Source: Nothophaeocryptopus gaeumannii
Lineage: Eukaryota > Ascomycota > Dothideomycetes > Mycosphaerellales > Mycosphaerellaceae
Assembly (NCBI GenBank): GCA_031771865.1
Contig: JASISA010000042.1
Location: 1,977,501 to 2,041,500, forward strand
Reading direction: 5' to 3'
Length of the DNA stretch: 64,000 nucleotides
A program made the position numbers and the translations under genes. The notes under the pieces are model-generated. The model saw only the letters and a list, made by a program, of their open reading frames with translations. It did no database searches and was not told the origin of the DNA. Below are positions 10,558 through 21,552 of this stretch, in pieces (the first letter of the stretch is position 1; the number at the start of each line of letters is the position of its first letter).

Positions 10558-12315
10558 GTCTCCACCAGGGGTCTTGTTGGTCCGGTAGGTATGGTAATAA
10601 GGCCTCCTACCATACTGACCAAGTTTAGCATGTGATCATACCATCTATACCGTTGGTTACCGACTTATTGTAGGTGAATATAGCCATCTATTCGACCTCG
10701 TCGTCGCCCTGGTTGTTGTTCACGACATCAGCAATATCCTCATTTATCAGCAGGTCCTCAGCCGTCTTGAAGTCCTCAACTATCTTATCTTCCTCGTCAA
10801 ACGCAGCCAGCAGTATGCCCTCTTTATCCTTGTGTTTAGGCTGCGGGGTCCCCACCAGTCTCGTAGACACATACACGCTTCTCGACGTCCTTGGCTCGTT
10901 GAATCATGTAAAGAAGGAGTTCCAGCGCGTGGCGTTGTTGAGAACAAGCTGAAGTTGTAGAATTAGCATGTGAAGCTCGGAGGTGCCTTTGCGGTATAGA
11001 AATCGTCATCGAAAAGAGCGACACTTGATTTGGCTTAGTCGCCGCCAGCGCCGTGTTTAACGCGTGCGGGTTAGCCAACCAAACACTCTGGACACAGTGG
11101 ACCGGAGTCCGCTGAGCGCGGGGTGCACGATCCTCAACTTTCGAGCTTCTGAACTTACTTACCTTAAGCACATTGTATTTCGACCATTTTCCACCCATCT
11201 TGATTGCAGCAAACGCCTCCAACCTCTGTGGCGACGACCGAATATAGCGGATAGACGGCGCTGCTTGATCTGCTTCTCATTCATGTTCGGCCAGAGCTTC
11301 TTACACACGTAGGAGACGGCGACATCGTTCGACTTCGCGTTATCCGGAGATGAAGTATCCTATTACGTGAACGTCACTCAGCGCCGATGCCAGCTCCCCG
11401 TGAGCTTCAACACGAAGGAGTTATACTCGTAGAGAATCCACTTCCGAATCGTCGAGGCTGCGGCCGGTAGCAGCAGTCCAATAGCTGGGTTGAGGAGCAT
11501 TATGAGCTCGCGAAAGTACTGGTTCTCGACCATGTTGAAGGCGATCTGGCAGTACACAACCCACAGCAACAACGCGGACTTGAACTCGTTGTAACGAGTC
11601 TTCGTTACTAGGGTATGAAAGTCCTGAGCGCTCTCGATCGTTTGCTGACTGCCGCTGGACTTCACGACTTTCTCGCCCTTGCTATTAATGCTGTGGTGTT
11701 GAGACAGGTGATGTAGAGCGCCTCGAGTTCCATTCAAGACGTTCAACTGCTGATGCCGGCCTTCTTTTTCGCAGAGATAGCAGTAGTATACCCGCACGTT
11801 ATCCGAACGCAGCAGCGCTTTCGCCAAACTGCCAGGCTGGACTCCATGTCTTTCGATCCTCACCAACACCTTGTTGATGCTTCTTGAGGCGCGCATACTC
11901 GGTCTTTCTAAGCTCGAAGGTATCCGGATGAGAAGAGGCGCAGTAATTGGGGTTCTGTTCGCATAAGACGATAGTAGCTTCAGAGCTACCAACACCTAGC
12001 CACGACAACACGCTGGGCATGGCGAGATACGACAGTATGAGATATTGGTAAAGAGATGGGAAGATTGGATACATTCACGGCGAAAACGCGTCGATTTTTC
12101 CCATACGCGTACCGCCCTTGGCGCCGGCGAGTATGCCGACTGGCTGCGCAATGGATACCGAGATAGGAAGTTGGTAACCATGGTTACCGGTAGCATTTAC
12201 TCACCAGCTACCATATTGACCGGTAAGCATGTGATTGCCCTACTGACTATACTATTGGTTACCAATAACCAGGTTCTACCATCTATACCGGACCAACAAG
12301 ACCCCTGGTCTCCAC
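10558..12315 (-). mobile_element. hAT transposon, short copy with TIRs and 8-bp TSD
   Basis: The element spans 10566-12307. Its left end begins CAGGGGTCTTGTTGGTCCGG and its right end is the inverted counterpart, finishing CCGGACCAACAAGACCCCTG. The octamer gtctccac flanks both sides (10558-10565 and 12308-12315), the 8-bp target duplication expected of hAT elements. Minus-strand coding remnants confirm the superfamily: a Cys2/His2 BED-like finger, a GDNAKSNDVAV-like segment in the catalytic core, and LVLNNATRWNSFF, a conserved hAT block. At 1742 bp it is shorter than autonomous hATs, and its reading frame is broken, so it is a deleted, non-autonomous copy. The exact TSD and ends point to one clean insertion. 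Confidence 0.92.
10690..11995 (-). pseudogene. hAT transposase remnant
   Basis: The longest open segment (11995-11378) contains YYCYLCEKEGRHQQLNVLNG followed by a LHHLSQHH helix, a CxxC...HxxxxH zinc-finger arrangement typical of the BED domain of hAT transposases, then helices with FKSALLLWVVYCQIAFNMVE and FRELIMLLNP. A frame change near 11380 leads into ELASALSDVHV, then GYFIS and DNAKSNDVAV with KKLWPNMNEKQIKQRRL (near 11330-11250). Another shift near 10925 separates LVLNNATRWNSFF from MIQRAKDVEKR. The tract between the core helices and the C-terminal dimerisation part is too short, so internal deletions are inferred. Not functional. Confidence 0.78.
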
Positions 12316-12705
12316 CACCACACACAACGTCTCCAGCGTATTTGGGGAGATATATGAGTGACATATGATCACTGGCCTTTGAATATAAGGGACAATACCT
12401 TCACTGATTGGCCAGAGCTCATCGCCGACTACATAACGACTTTACCCTTCTCGAAGCTTCTTCGTCGCTACATCAACCTTCTGACCTCTTCGTCTGCCAC
12501 CCAGAACAGCCTACCAGACACCAACCATCAATCCCTCACTTCCAATCGCGCTAGGCTGCATCAACGAGCGCTCTCATTGGCTCACGGAGACACGCTCTCC
12601 TTCAGCGCTGCACTTGCGGGGCTAGCCACTGACCGCTCACCGTTTGTTTCTTTACTTCTGAAGTTGGAGACACCTCTGACAAAATATCAACACCCACCCC
12701 CCTCC

Positions 12706-15243
12706 ATGAAGGCGCGCAAGCCGAACACCGACCAAGAGGTCGAATTTATCGTCTATGCAGGCGGCAAGCCCTGTCCTGAATATGACCCGCCGCCCAATCT
12801 GAAGAATTCGGAGCATCCAGACATCATCGAGTGCTTTGTGCCCGTACAGCCAGGCCAAAGAGTCACTGTGAAGGGCAAATTCAACGGCTCGTTTATGGCT
12901 GGCTCGTTTGACCTGGTAGTGGATGGCTCCTTCCTTCGAGACCGCCGCATAGGAAATAGCAACAAGATGGGCGAGATCGTCAATCAGCCGAAAACCATCA
13001 ACTTCGAGCAGGTGCAGCATCTTGGGATACCAGAGGATTGGACGTCAATTGACTTGCCCAAGAACATGAACGAAGGCTACTTGAAGGTCGAAAAGCTCTC
13101 GGAGAGTGACATCAACAACATTCCGAACCTTGAGAATGAGCATGAAGAGAGCTTGCAGCCGGGCATCGGTAGCCTCGACGTCATCGTCACCACCACACAG
13201 CGTAACAGAGAACAACACGAGGAGAAGCACTGGGACATGACATGCGGTGGCTGGAAGACACGCCGAAACAGACTAGTACGCCCAGGTGGGATCAAGCCCG
13301 AGTACGCAATGGGCTTGGAGGTCATGGACTCAACATTCATCGGTCCGAAGCGAAGCTCTCAGCACCGCAACCACTTCAAAGGATACCGCTTCGGAAAGAA
13401 AGCATGGGCTCGTCTCATCTTCTACTATCGCAGCCAGAAGGCTATCGACGAGGCGGGCTGCTCGCTAGCTAGCGCTGAGACCGTTCACGAGGTTGATTCT
13501 CATCCCGCGGGTGAATTCCACTTTGCATCTAGAGAGGTGAACAATAAGGGCAAGAAGTTCGCGAGTCTGGAGGAGGAGGATATTTTTGCTGATGAGCCGG
13601 AAGTTGACGTCCGTGATGGCGACCCTTTCGCGGAGCAAGCTCCGAAGTCGACAATAGTAGCCTCACCGACGGCAGAGATTGCAGACAAAGCCATGGCAGA
13701 GAAGCAGCCCAAGCAGAAATTCAGCCGCCTGGGTGGCAACTTCAGCGCCCAACTTAAGCCATCGACGAGACAGCCATCGACGAGAAAGCCATCGCAAGCC
13801 GCTCGTATCGGGAGCTCAGATGGTTGTGGAAAGGAGCAGAAGACAGGCGAGTCTTCCAGATGCCCTCTGGATCAACACTCACATTGCAAGGAGGCTTCTG
13901 AGGAGCGACATAGCGAGAGCGATGTTCGGCCTACAATTGAGACGCTCGCTCAGGGGGCCATCGACTTCTCTCCATGGAACGACGGCCAGGCCCTGAAATT
14001 CTCCTCTTCGGCCGCTGATCACGGTATTCCCAATTCGACAGAGCCACGAGGGGGCAACATCCCTTCACATGGCACTGCCGCTCAGAGTCAATCAACTGCC
14101 ATCAAAGCAGATGCTAGGCCGTCGTCAACCGCTCTGGTCACTTCGCACATGAACGTGTCTTCACCTGACCGCCACTTGAAGCGCGGTCACATCCTTGGTG
14201 AAGTGAATGAAGCCCGCGGCTCACATGCTACCACCAACATTCATCCATCGACTGCCCAGAAGCTGACTGCATCTTCACTCGCCACTACCTCTATTGCTCA
14301 AAAGAATCATGCATTCCCCATCGACAGCCCACACTCTATCATCAACAAAGCGACCAGCAGCATGAATGAAATTCCGACGAAGGAGGAGATCATCGCCATT
14401 GTGGGATCAGAAGGCGTCTCCCACGGCAAGCTCAATCTGATCTTCGACCAGCGCGAACCATGGGGTGGCGTTGAGAGATTCGAGGCGAGATCGGAGTTCG
14501 GGAAACGTGTCTGGGACCTCACGGAGAAGGCTCCCTGGGATGCGAAGCTCGTCATCCTGAAGCCTGAATTCAGACCCAAGCCGAAAGCTCATGAAGAAGA
14601 TCGCCGCGACTCTCCTCTACCAGAGTCTTCCCGCAGCCTACCAAGCAACAAGCTCGAGCCACAAGTCATTCATAAGATCAAGCAGGAGGAGCTTCCAGAT
14701 GAGCCTTTCCGAACAAACCCAGCTTTTCTCTATCAGTCTCATTCTACGGCTCCTGCGAACTATCACCCTCCCTCGCCAGCGCTGCCAGCTCACCATCGAT
14801 CATCGCCAGCCCCTGCAACTCCCACTCAGCTCTCGCCTCCACCACCATCCTCGACCTCGGGCTCGCGCAAGCGCACCGCCAGCATGACCCCCGAAACGGC
14901 TACCAAGAAAGCCCGCATCGATGCCGAACACAAGGCTAAAAAAGAGAACGTGCAGCGTCAGATTGAGCAAGCACGAGCCAATCGGCTTAGACTGGAGCGC
15001 GAAAATACCGAGAACGCAGAGAGAAAGGCACGGGCTAAGGCTGGGCGAAAGGCTGAGAAGAAGAGACAGAAGGAGGAAGAAAAGCTATGGCTAGAGAAGG
15101 AGCAGCAGAAGCATCAGCAGGAGATGGTCGATATGGAGGAGCTGCTTAGAGAGGAGCAAGCTGCGGAGGCGGCTGCGGCGGCTGCTGCGGAGCAGGGACA
15201 GATGGACGAGGACTCAGAGACCGACGAGAGCGAGGAGGAGTAG
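12706..15243 (+). CDS. Unknown 845-aa protein: beta-rich N-terminal module, charged coiled-coil C-terminus
   Basis: The ATG at 12706 is the first in frame, although the frame stays open about 350 bp upstream without an ATG. Residues 1-240 look like a folded beta-rich module (EFIVYAGGKPCPEYDPPP, FDLVVDGSFLRDRRI, FIGPKRSS), reminiscent of the fungal DUF7918-type module; this is tentative. Residues about 270-700 are low-complexity and polar. The last 160 are strongly charged: SRKRTASMTPETATKKARI as a possible nuclear localisation signal, a long Lys/Glu/Arg-rich coiled coil, an Ala run and an acidic tail ending in SETDESEEE. A nuclear scaffold or chromatin-associated role is plausible, but no activity can be inferred. 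The hAT element ends 398 bp upstream. Confidence 0.75.
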   Translation: MKARKPNTDQEVEFIVYAGGKPCPEYDPPPNLKNSEHPDIIECFVPVQPGQRVTVKGKFNGSFMAGSFDLVVDGSFLRDRRIGNSNKMGEIVNQPKTINFEQVQHLGIPEDWTSIDLPKNMNEGYLKVEKLSESDINNIPNLENEHEESLQPGIGSLDVIVTTTQRNREQHEEKHWDMTCGGWKTRRNRLVRPGGIKPEYAMGLEVMDSTFIGPKRSSQHRNHFKGYRFGKKAWARLIFYYRSQKAIDEAGCSLASAETVHEVDSHPAGEFHFASREVNNKGKKFASLEEEDIFADEPEVDVRDGDPFAEQAPKSTIVASPTAEIADKAMAEKQPKQKFSRLGGNFSAQLKPSTRQPSTRKPSQAARIGSSDGCGKEQKTGESSRCPLDQHSHCKEASEERHSESDVRPTIETLAQGAIDFSPWNDGQALKFSSSAADHGIPNSTEPRGGNIPSHGTAAQSQSTAIKADARPSSTALVTSHMNVSSPDRHLKRGHILGEVNEARGSHATTNIHPSTAQKLTASSLATTSIAQKNHAFPIDSPHSIINKATSSMNEIPTKEEIIAIVGSEGVSHGKLNLIFDQREPWGGVERFEARSEFGKRVWDLTEKAPWDAKLVILKPEFRPKPKAHEEDRRDSPLPESSRSLPSNKLEPQVIHKIKQEELPDEPFRTNPAFLYQSHSTAPANYHPPSPALPAHHRSSPAPATPTQLSPPPPSSTSGSRKRTASMTPETATKKARIDAEHKAKKENVQRQIEQARANRLRLERENTENAERKARAKAGRKAEKKRQKEEEKLWLEKEQQKHQQEMVDMEELLREEQAAEAAAAAAAEQGQMDEDSETDESEEE

Positions 15244-15602
15244 AAGCAGGAAGTTGGACGATGGGGCAGCAAGGTTAAGCAGGTGCTCTTGGGTGGGGAC
15301 GATTACGAGTTGGCTAGCAGTTGGTCTACTTCTTTAACTTGGCTAGCACGAAGAGCGGCTCGATGAAGGTGGGCATTGGCTTCTGGGTCAATGTACTGAT
15401 CTACGAACAGCTGCGAAACAGGAAATGGTACAAAAAGGAACGAAAGAACCCCCAGCATTAATCATAGCATAAGTAATCAATCGCGAGTCATGAAAATCTC
15501 ATCCGTCTTATCGTCGTAGGGTATCACTCTTCTGTTCTGTCCCGCTCCTGCTGCCCAGCTTCCTCACCTCTTCCCCTTCCCTCCCTCCCGTTACACATCC
15601 CT
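15244..15602. other. Convergent 3' region
   Basis: Between the stop of the 845-residue protein gene (plus) and the stop of a small membrane-protein gene (minus). It holds the two 3' untranslated regions; nothing else seen. Confidence 0.5.
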
Positions 15603-15986
15603 TCAAACCCTCGGCGCCCTCAAATTCGCCTTGACCCTCGCAAGCAATTCCTCCCTCGTCGCCGTCCTGCCGGCCATCAAATTACGCTGCAATGCGAATC
15701 AGTATACGACTCTCCCAAACCAGATCATCGTTGGATAATGTGCATACTTACATTATTCAACCACCGCCTCATCTCATCCTCCGTCCAAGTCTCCGGCTCG
15801 CCTTTCGGATCGGGTTGCGAGGGGAACATGTCTTGACCCCAGATTGACCAGGCTGTTGCTGCTGTTACGAGAGCGGCGAAGCCCACGAAGAGATTCTGCG
15901 CAGTGTCAGGGAGGCACATCATCCGAAGTGGCATGGCAATGATAGCTGACCTTCGAGTTTAGGGCCTTGTCGAGTGGCGTAGGCAT
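15603..15986 (-). CDS. Small single-helix membrane protein, three exons
   Basis: Exons on the minus strand: 15986-15951, 15895-15752 and 15686-15603, with GT..AG introns of 55 and 65 nt, both phase 0. The spliced protein has 87 residues: MPTPLDKALNSK, then a hydrophobic helix (NLFVGFAALVTAATAWSIWG), a short acidic/proline linker (PSQPDPKGEPETW), and an amphipathic C-terminal segment, TEDEMRRWLNNRNLMAGRTA and onward to RVKANLRAPRV. The C-terminus resembles the short helix-extended-loop-helix motif of Ish1/Msc1-type proteins (W..R.L..R.......R..L...V). Some databases carry similar small fungal proteins under a STE24 label, but there is no protease motif here. The function is unknown; an ER or mitochondrial membrane location is inferred. 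A CCACCATG start context supports the ATG. Confidence 0.75.
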
Positions 15987-16346
15987 GGTGGCGGTTGTGA
16001 GCGTGAAGTGGCAGGTGTGATGCGAGATGGATTGAACTATGATCCAATGGATGAGTCAAGTTTAGGAGAAATTGGTGTGAAGTTGTCAGGCAGTGGCAGT
16101 CTTGTGCAAGTTATAGATGGATGTCAGAACAGGTGTCGTCCAATGTTGACGCCTCTTCCACGTGAAAGTGGCGGTGCAGCGACGGAAGCTACTGCACGGC
16201 TCCCGCGCGGAGTGCATCGTACCCCTGTTTGAGGTCCCTGCGTGAATGTGCCAGCTGTCTGTCAAACGGAACTGACAGGCTGCTGTCCATACACAATACT
16301 CTCACTTCATTTCGCTTCTCACTTGCTCCCTTATATATCGTATGGA

Positions 16347-18866
16347 ATGAACATCAGCCGCGATCCATTCAACATCCGCCGAAACAGCCCAGCCTCCAAC
16401 CTCCTTCGAATTGGACGGGAAGGTGCCGCGCAGGCTACGCAACGAGCACACGACTACCTCCAACCTCGATCGCGAACGCCAGAAACCTCTTCACATGCAG
16501 TCTCAATAGCACAGAACACGATGTCAGGGTACGGCCTTCCCAACGGCGGAGCAGGCGCAGCAGGCGCTCCCCACAGCATCAACATATGGCAATCATCCGG
16601 CCGCTCACGATTCCACACACACCACGACGAACCACAAAGTATGAGCGATAAAGTAAGCGAAAAGATGGGAAACATGTTCGGAGAATCAAGACGGGAGAGT
16701 CTGCCCATGTATAAAGATAAACCGAAGAATTACTACGGACCGGGTGGGAGGAAAATGCATCAGTGGATGAGGCGCAAACGATACTTGGGTGCGGCGCTTG
16801 CTGGTTTGGCGGTGTTGAGTTGGTGGTTTGGGTTTTTGAGTCCGTTGGGTTGGTTTACGGGGAGGGGGGATGCGCATCCAACGTCCACTTCTTCGACGGC
16901 GAGCGGTGAGAGCAGCAGTAGTGGTAGTGGCTCGAAAGGTGGATGGAGCTTGTTTGGTGGGAAGGAGGCTGTCAATTGGAATGATAGAGCTGAGAGGGTC
17001 AGAGATGCGTTCAAGATCAGCTGGGCTGGTTATGAGAAGTATGGATGGGGTATGTATCCAGTACGGCTCTCTAACAGGAGGGATGTTTTGGACGGTATAC
17101 TGATTGAATCTCTGAAGGATACGATGAATATCATCCTGTCAGTCACACGGGCAAATTCATGACACCGAACGGTCTGGGCTGGATTATCGTCGATGCCCTA
17201 GACACCATGATGCTAATGAACCTGACGACCGAGCTAACGCACGCGCGGCAATGGATACATTCGAACCTTACATATGACCAGGACCATGATGTGAATACCT
17301 TTGAGACGACGATCCGGATGTTAGGAGGCTTGCTATCAGCGCACTATCTGAGCACCCAACTTGACGGACGGTATGCGCCAGTCAGTGATGGCCTAAGCGA
17401 CGACATGTATGTGGAGAAGGCCACGGACCTTGCAGATCGATTGCTGGGAGCTTACGAGACAAACTCTGGAGTTCCATGGGCGAGCATCAACCTCCACACC
17501 TCGCAAGGGATCCCATCGCACGTTGACGGGGGAGCATCTTCGACAGCAGAGGCAACTAGCTTGCAATTGGAGATGAAGTATCTCGCGAAGCTGACTGGCG
17601 AGACGCATTACTGGGAGAAGGCAGAGCACGTTATGAAAGCAGTCGACGACAACGGAGCGGAAGACGGGCTGGTTCCAATCTTCATCTACGCAGACCGCGG
17701 TACCTTCAGGGGCGACAACATCCGACTGGGCAGCAGAGGCGACAGCTATTACGAGTACTTAATCAAGCAGTACTTGCAGACTTCACAGCAGGAGCCAGTA
17801 TACCAGGAGATGTGGAACGAGAGCATGGCGGGGGTCAAGAAACACTTGCTGACATACAGCTACCCGAGCAACTTCACCGTTCTGGCCGAGAGACCGAGCG
17901 GGCTTAACAAGGAGATCAGCCCAAAGATGGACCATCTCGTTTGCTTCATGGGAGGCACTATCGCACTTGCGACGACGGGAGGACTACCGCTTGCGCAAGC
18001 GAAGAAGCAGTCTAACTGGGGTGAGAAACAGGAGGAGGATATGCGCTTGGCTCACGAACTTACCAAGACCTGCATGGGTATGTACCGGACCACCACCGGA
18101 CTTGCACCAGAGATCGCACACTTCCAGATCCATGAGCATCCTCTTATGTACGAAGACTTTGGAGTGAACGAGAAGCCGAAGAGCCCAGAACAGTTCACGA
18201 AGTGCCTGGACAAAGCCTGTACTGAGACCGAGGAGGTTGGTAAGGACGACTTCATCTTCAAATCTGCGGATGTGCACAACTTGCAAAGACCGGAGACTGT
18301 GGAAAGCTTATTCTACATGTGGCGCATCACCGGAGACGAAGTTTATCGGCAATGGGGCTGGGAAATGTTCCAGGCTTTCATCAAATGGACTGCCGTCGAG
18401 GATGGAGAGGGTTTCAGCAGTGTGAGCAATGTCATGGGTGATCCACCGCACTTTCGAGACAACATGGAAAGCTTTTGGATGGTAAGCAAATATATGGATG
18501 AGCATTGATGAGGCATACTGACACTAATTCCAGGCCGAAACCCTCAAATACTTCTACCTGCTCTTCTCCCCCGACACCATCCTTCCGCTCACAGACGTCG
18601 TCTTCAACACCGAAGCACACCCCTTCCCGCGCTTCCAAATGGGCAAGCTTTTCAAGACAGGTTGGCAGAGAAAGAAGTACCGTGGCAACGAGGCCGAGCA
18701 GAAGATCGAAGCAAGCAAACCCGATATGCAGACTGTCAAGGTCACGCACACGATTCAACAGGAGGTCGCAATCGAGACCAAGATCTCGGAGCCTGCTGAT
18801 GTGCTGAAAGAGGATGTCAAGAAGGAAATCGAAGAGCCAAAAAAGGAGAGCGTGCTCGTCGGGTGA
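16347..18866 (+). CDS. MNS1: GH47 class I alpha-1,2-mannosidase (ER-type), three exons
   Basis: Exons 16347-17049, 17118-18481 and 18534-18866, with introns of 68 and 52 nt; 799 residues. A type II membrane enzyme that trims alpha-1,2-mannose from N-glycans. The N-terminal 140 residues are a polar cytosolic tail, followed by RRKR and a hydrophobic anchor at about 147-165, a Ser/Gly-rich stem and the catalytic barrel. Family signatures: FETTIRMLGG with a catalytic Glu near 297, HLVCFMGG, RPETVESLFYMWR with another catalytic Glu, and FNTEAHPFP holding the calcium-binding Thr. The exon 2/3 junction restores ESFWM-AETLKYFYLLFSPD, as in Mns1. A charged 80-residue C-terminal extension follows the domain. 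The ATG at 16347 is the first in frame. ER versus Golgi placement is inferred. Confidence 0.93.
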
Positions 18867-19422
18867 AGAGCATGACCTTTTCGTTGTTGGGAGTATGACC
18901 AATGAAGTCACAACATTGTATCATCATGGCGACATGTCGAAATTAGCGATGCATTTTCGGAATTTGAAGCACGCGGTTTGTGCATTTGGAGGCGTGGTCT
19001 GTTGTTCGTGACCGTCTCTCGCGGTCAGCTTCGTTGGAGGTCACCGACCGACGACTGCACGCGGCAGGCTGGGAGAAGGTACAAGTATGTTTCGATTCCT
19101 CGCCCAGATCCTGATTTCTTTTCTCTACTATCCAGCAAGCCTTCTCAAGAGATTGATAGCTCTTGAAGCATACGAATCTACTGAAGACTGCACAGTACCC
19201 GAAACACATATTGAGAACACATCTACGCACCAATACGACTACCGTTCTCACAAAGGCAACTCGCTTTTGCCCCTGGCTGCATAGTCTGTCACATCAAATC
19301 GGAGAGACCATACCGATTACGACTTTCCTACTCTCACCGACTCCTACCCATTTCCAACTTATCAGCCGACCTACCAACTACATAGTCCCTTCGACCTGTC
19401 GTGAGAGAGTCTCGAGCACGCG
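18867..19422. other. Intergenic region, no gene recognised
   Basis: Holds the 3' flank of the mannosidase gene and the presumed promoter of the following secreted-protein gene. No features stand out. Confidence 0.45.
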
Positions 19423-19575
19423 ATGACTCGCTTCAAGATTCCGACTATGGGCTATGCCTCTCTGCTCGCCCTCGTGGGCATCACGATTCTGTCGACGTTC
19501 GGAGATGGATCGACGTGTCTTCGGCTTCTCTCGCTCTTTTGGCTATGGACTATACTTCTCTGCTCGGACTCCTGA
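19423..19575 (+). other. Overlapping upstream frame encoding an extra signal-like leader
   Basis: An ATG at 19423 opens a 50-codon frame in a different phase from the main gene and ends with TGA at 19573-19575, 30 bp past the main ATG. It encodes MTRFKIPTMGYASLLALVGI and onward into ILSTFGDG, a signal-peptide-like sequence nearly repeating the leader of the main protein. It could be an overlapping upstream ORF, or the original start cut off by a frameshift. Confidence 0.5.
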
Positions 19576-21223
19576 GTCTCTCGATGCTTTTGACTTTTGG
19601 GGATGGGTTTGGCACCGCCGTGGCCTCTCTCCCGATTTTGGCGTCCAGCCATGCCCCTCTCCTCGGATTTGCGGGCCTCACGATCTTGTCGACCTACGGA
19701 GCTGGTGTCGAGGCCGCTGCGGTCAATACTACGATGTTGCTTGCTGAGAGAGCTGATCGGGCTGGATATGGCTATGGCCAGGCTGGACCTAGTTCTGGTC
19801 AGGCTGGACCTATGGCCGGCGCTTCCAATACCAATCTGGACTATTATGACTTCTCCGATGTCATGGACATTGACCCGCCAACTAGTAGCAGCAGCGGTCA
19901 TGACGACGCCGATCCGGATGAAGTGCTGCGTATATATGAGCCCATCGGCAGGAAGCGGTACAATGCTTGGCTCCTTGCGGGCACTGTTGAAGAGGCCGCT
20001 CAATTGATGTCGCTCCCGACTGATCAGGGCGGTTTCGGTCCGGACCCGAAAAATGCGAATTGGCAACGCTCCAAAAATGTAGGCGCAGGGACGAATGATC
20101 GCTGGTCTTTACACAACAAGACGCCTGCCAGGCAGCAACAAGGCTTCTACAGACTTGAGGATGCTTTCAAATCGGACCAACTTGACATTGGAACAAAGCC
20201 TTCTACCCAAAAGAGTTACCAAATGAAACGCAAAGTCGACACAAAGTTCTATCCGCAAGGACCGAATGTCGCGTGGCAATGGGTCCAGGACAAGCAATAC
20301 AATATCATTCCCGCCAACGCAAGATATCAAACGTTGAATGTAAGTCTGTGATATGGACGGAACATGGAGCACGACTAACGTTGTTCTAGCCTACGAATGG
20401 AGCTTACGAATGGGCAGCCAACATCTTCGACGGGGTGATAGTGGTAAAACAGAACCTGAACCCTGAGACCGCGTATGAACAAGCTCACCACACAAAGCTT
20501 GGAAGCGATAATAGGCCCAATGTCAGTAGCTGGTCAGACGCTACCTGGCTCTGGTGGAAGAGGTTGAGAGCAATAAGAAACGATTATTAGCGCCTCCCAT
20601 TCGACCCGCAGGCACCAGCTGGGCCAGCGAACAGCCCTTATGAGAGATTCAAGGACGATTTTGGGGTCAGCGGCAACACACTGGCAGGGGAGATGGTAGG
20701 ATGGTTCAACTACATTGCCGTTCTGGACACTTCCCACGACGGAACCTCTGAGATCATCAGCAGGTGTCTAAAATCAAGGGGCTTCAAAGACGATGTCCCA
20801 CTTTGGGGCAAGCATCAGGACTTCCCTGTCGGCCATTGGTACGTATCCATCGGTCAAAGTGAATGAATAAGAACGTCACTAATCGCAAATCACAGGTGCT
20901 TCTATGCTTTACTCGCCACAAACAGTAACAATATGATCGCCCAATTCTTGGCTCAGCACCGGCAACCCGATGCCCTCGGACACAGAGCGCTCTTTTCTGT
21001 GGTCATCTTTGCCGCTCAGACCTCCGCTTCAGGTCTAAAGACACCAGTGCTTCTCTGGAGGGTTACCGGCCAAATTGCTAATACGGAATACGCGAGGCAG
21101 GCCGTGGAAAGCTCCTGGGTTCCCAAGAATGATGCAGATACGAACTACAAATATCCTTCGATCGCATTCGACGGTGCCAAGAACGTCTCCCCTGGAAATA
21201 CGCCATCAGGATCCCATGCTTGA
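19545..21223 (+). CDS. Putative secreted protein of unknown family, four exons
   Basis: Exons 19545-20339, 20390-20521, 20591-20838 and 20896-21223, with introns of 50, 69 and 57 nt; 500 residues. The second intron (GTCAGT...TTATTAG) removes an in-frame TAG and restores SDNRPN-RLPFDP. The third rebuilds a Trp codon in GHW-CFYALL. The N-terminus (MDYTSLLGLLSLSMLL) is a good signal peptide, followed by a second similar hydrophobic module near residues 35-55. The rest is rich in Trp, Tyr and Asn (NVAWQWVQDKQYNIIPANAR, YEWAANIFDGVIVVKQ), polar, with few cysteines. I recognise no family. It could be an extracellular enzyme or an effector-like protein; neither is established. The ATG at 19545 is the first in frame. 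Confidence 0.65.
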
Positions 21224-21552
21224 TGCAGCGATCTCTCTCTAGATTTTCAATCGACTATGCTTTTGGGTGGGAGTTCAGATGACTCATTTTTCATGGGGCG
21301 ATGGAGAGCACTGGTCACTTTACAACGGAGTTTTTGGAGTTCTTGGATTTTTCTTTTTCGAGTTCAATCTTCATATCTGCTACTGAATGCGAGAATACAA
21401 ATATACCCTTGGCCTCTTCTCTCATTCTCACAAGTACATGCACGTTGACTAGCGTTGCAACATGACCGACCACTCAATGCTATGCACCATACGGCCCACG
21501 GTGTATCAATTCATGGACACTGCATCGGCCACATCACTGTTGCTCATACACC
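21224..21552. other. 3' flank of the secreted-protein gene
   Basis: No gene seen. It leads directly into the 128-bp tandem repeat array. Confidence 0.4.

Noticed and set aside
12358..12705. N-terminal extension of the 845-residue protein
   Set aside because: Frame is open but has no ATG before 12706, and the sequence is promoter-like and pyrimidine-rich next to the hAT end.
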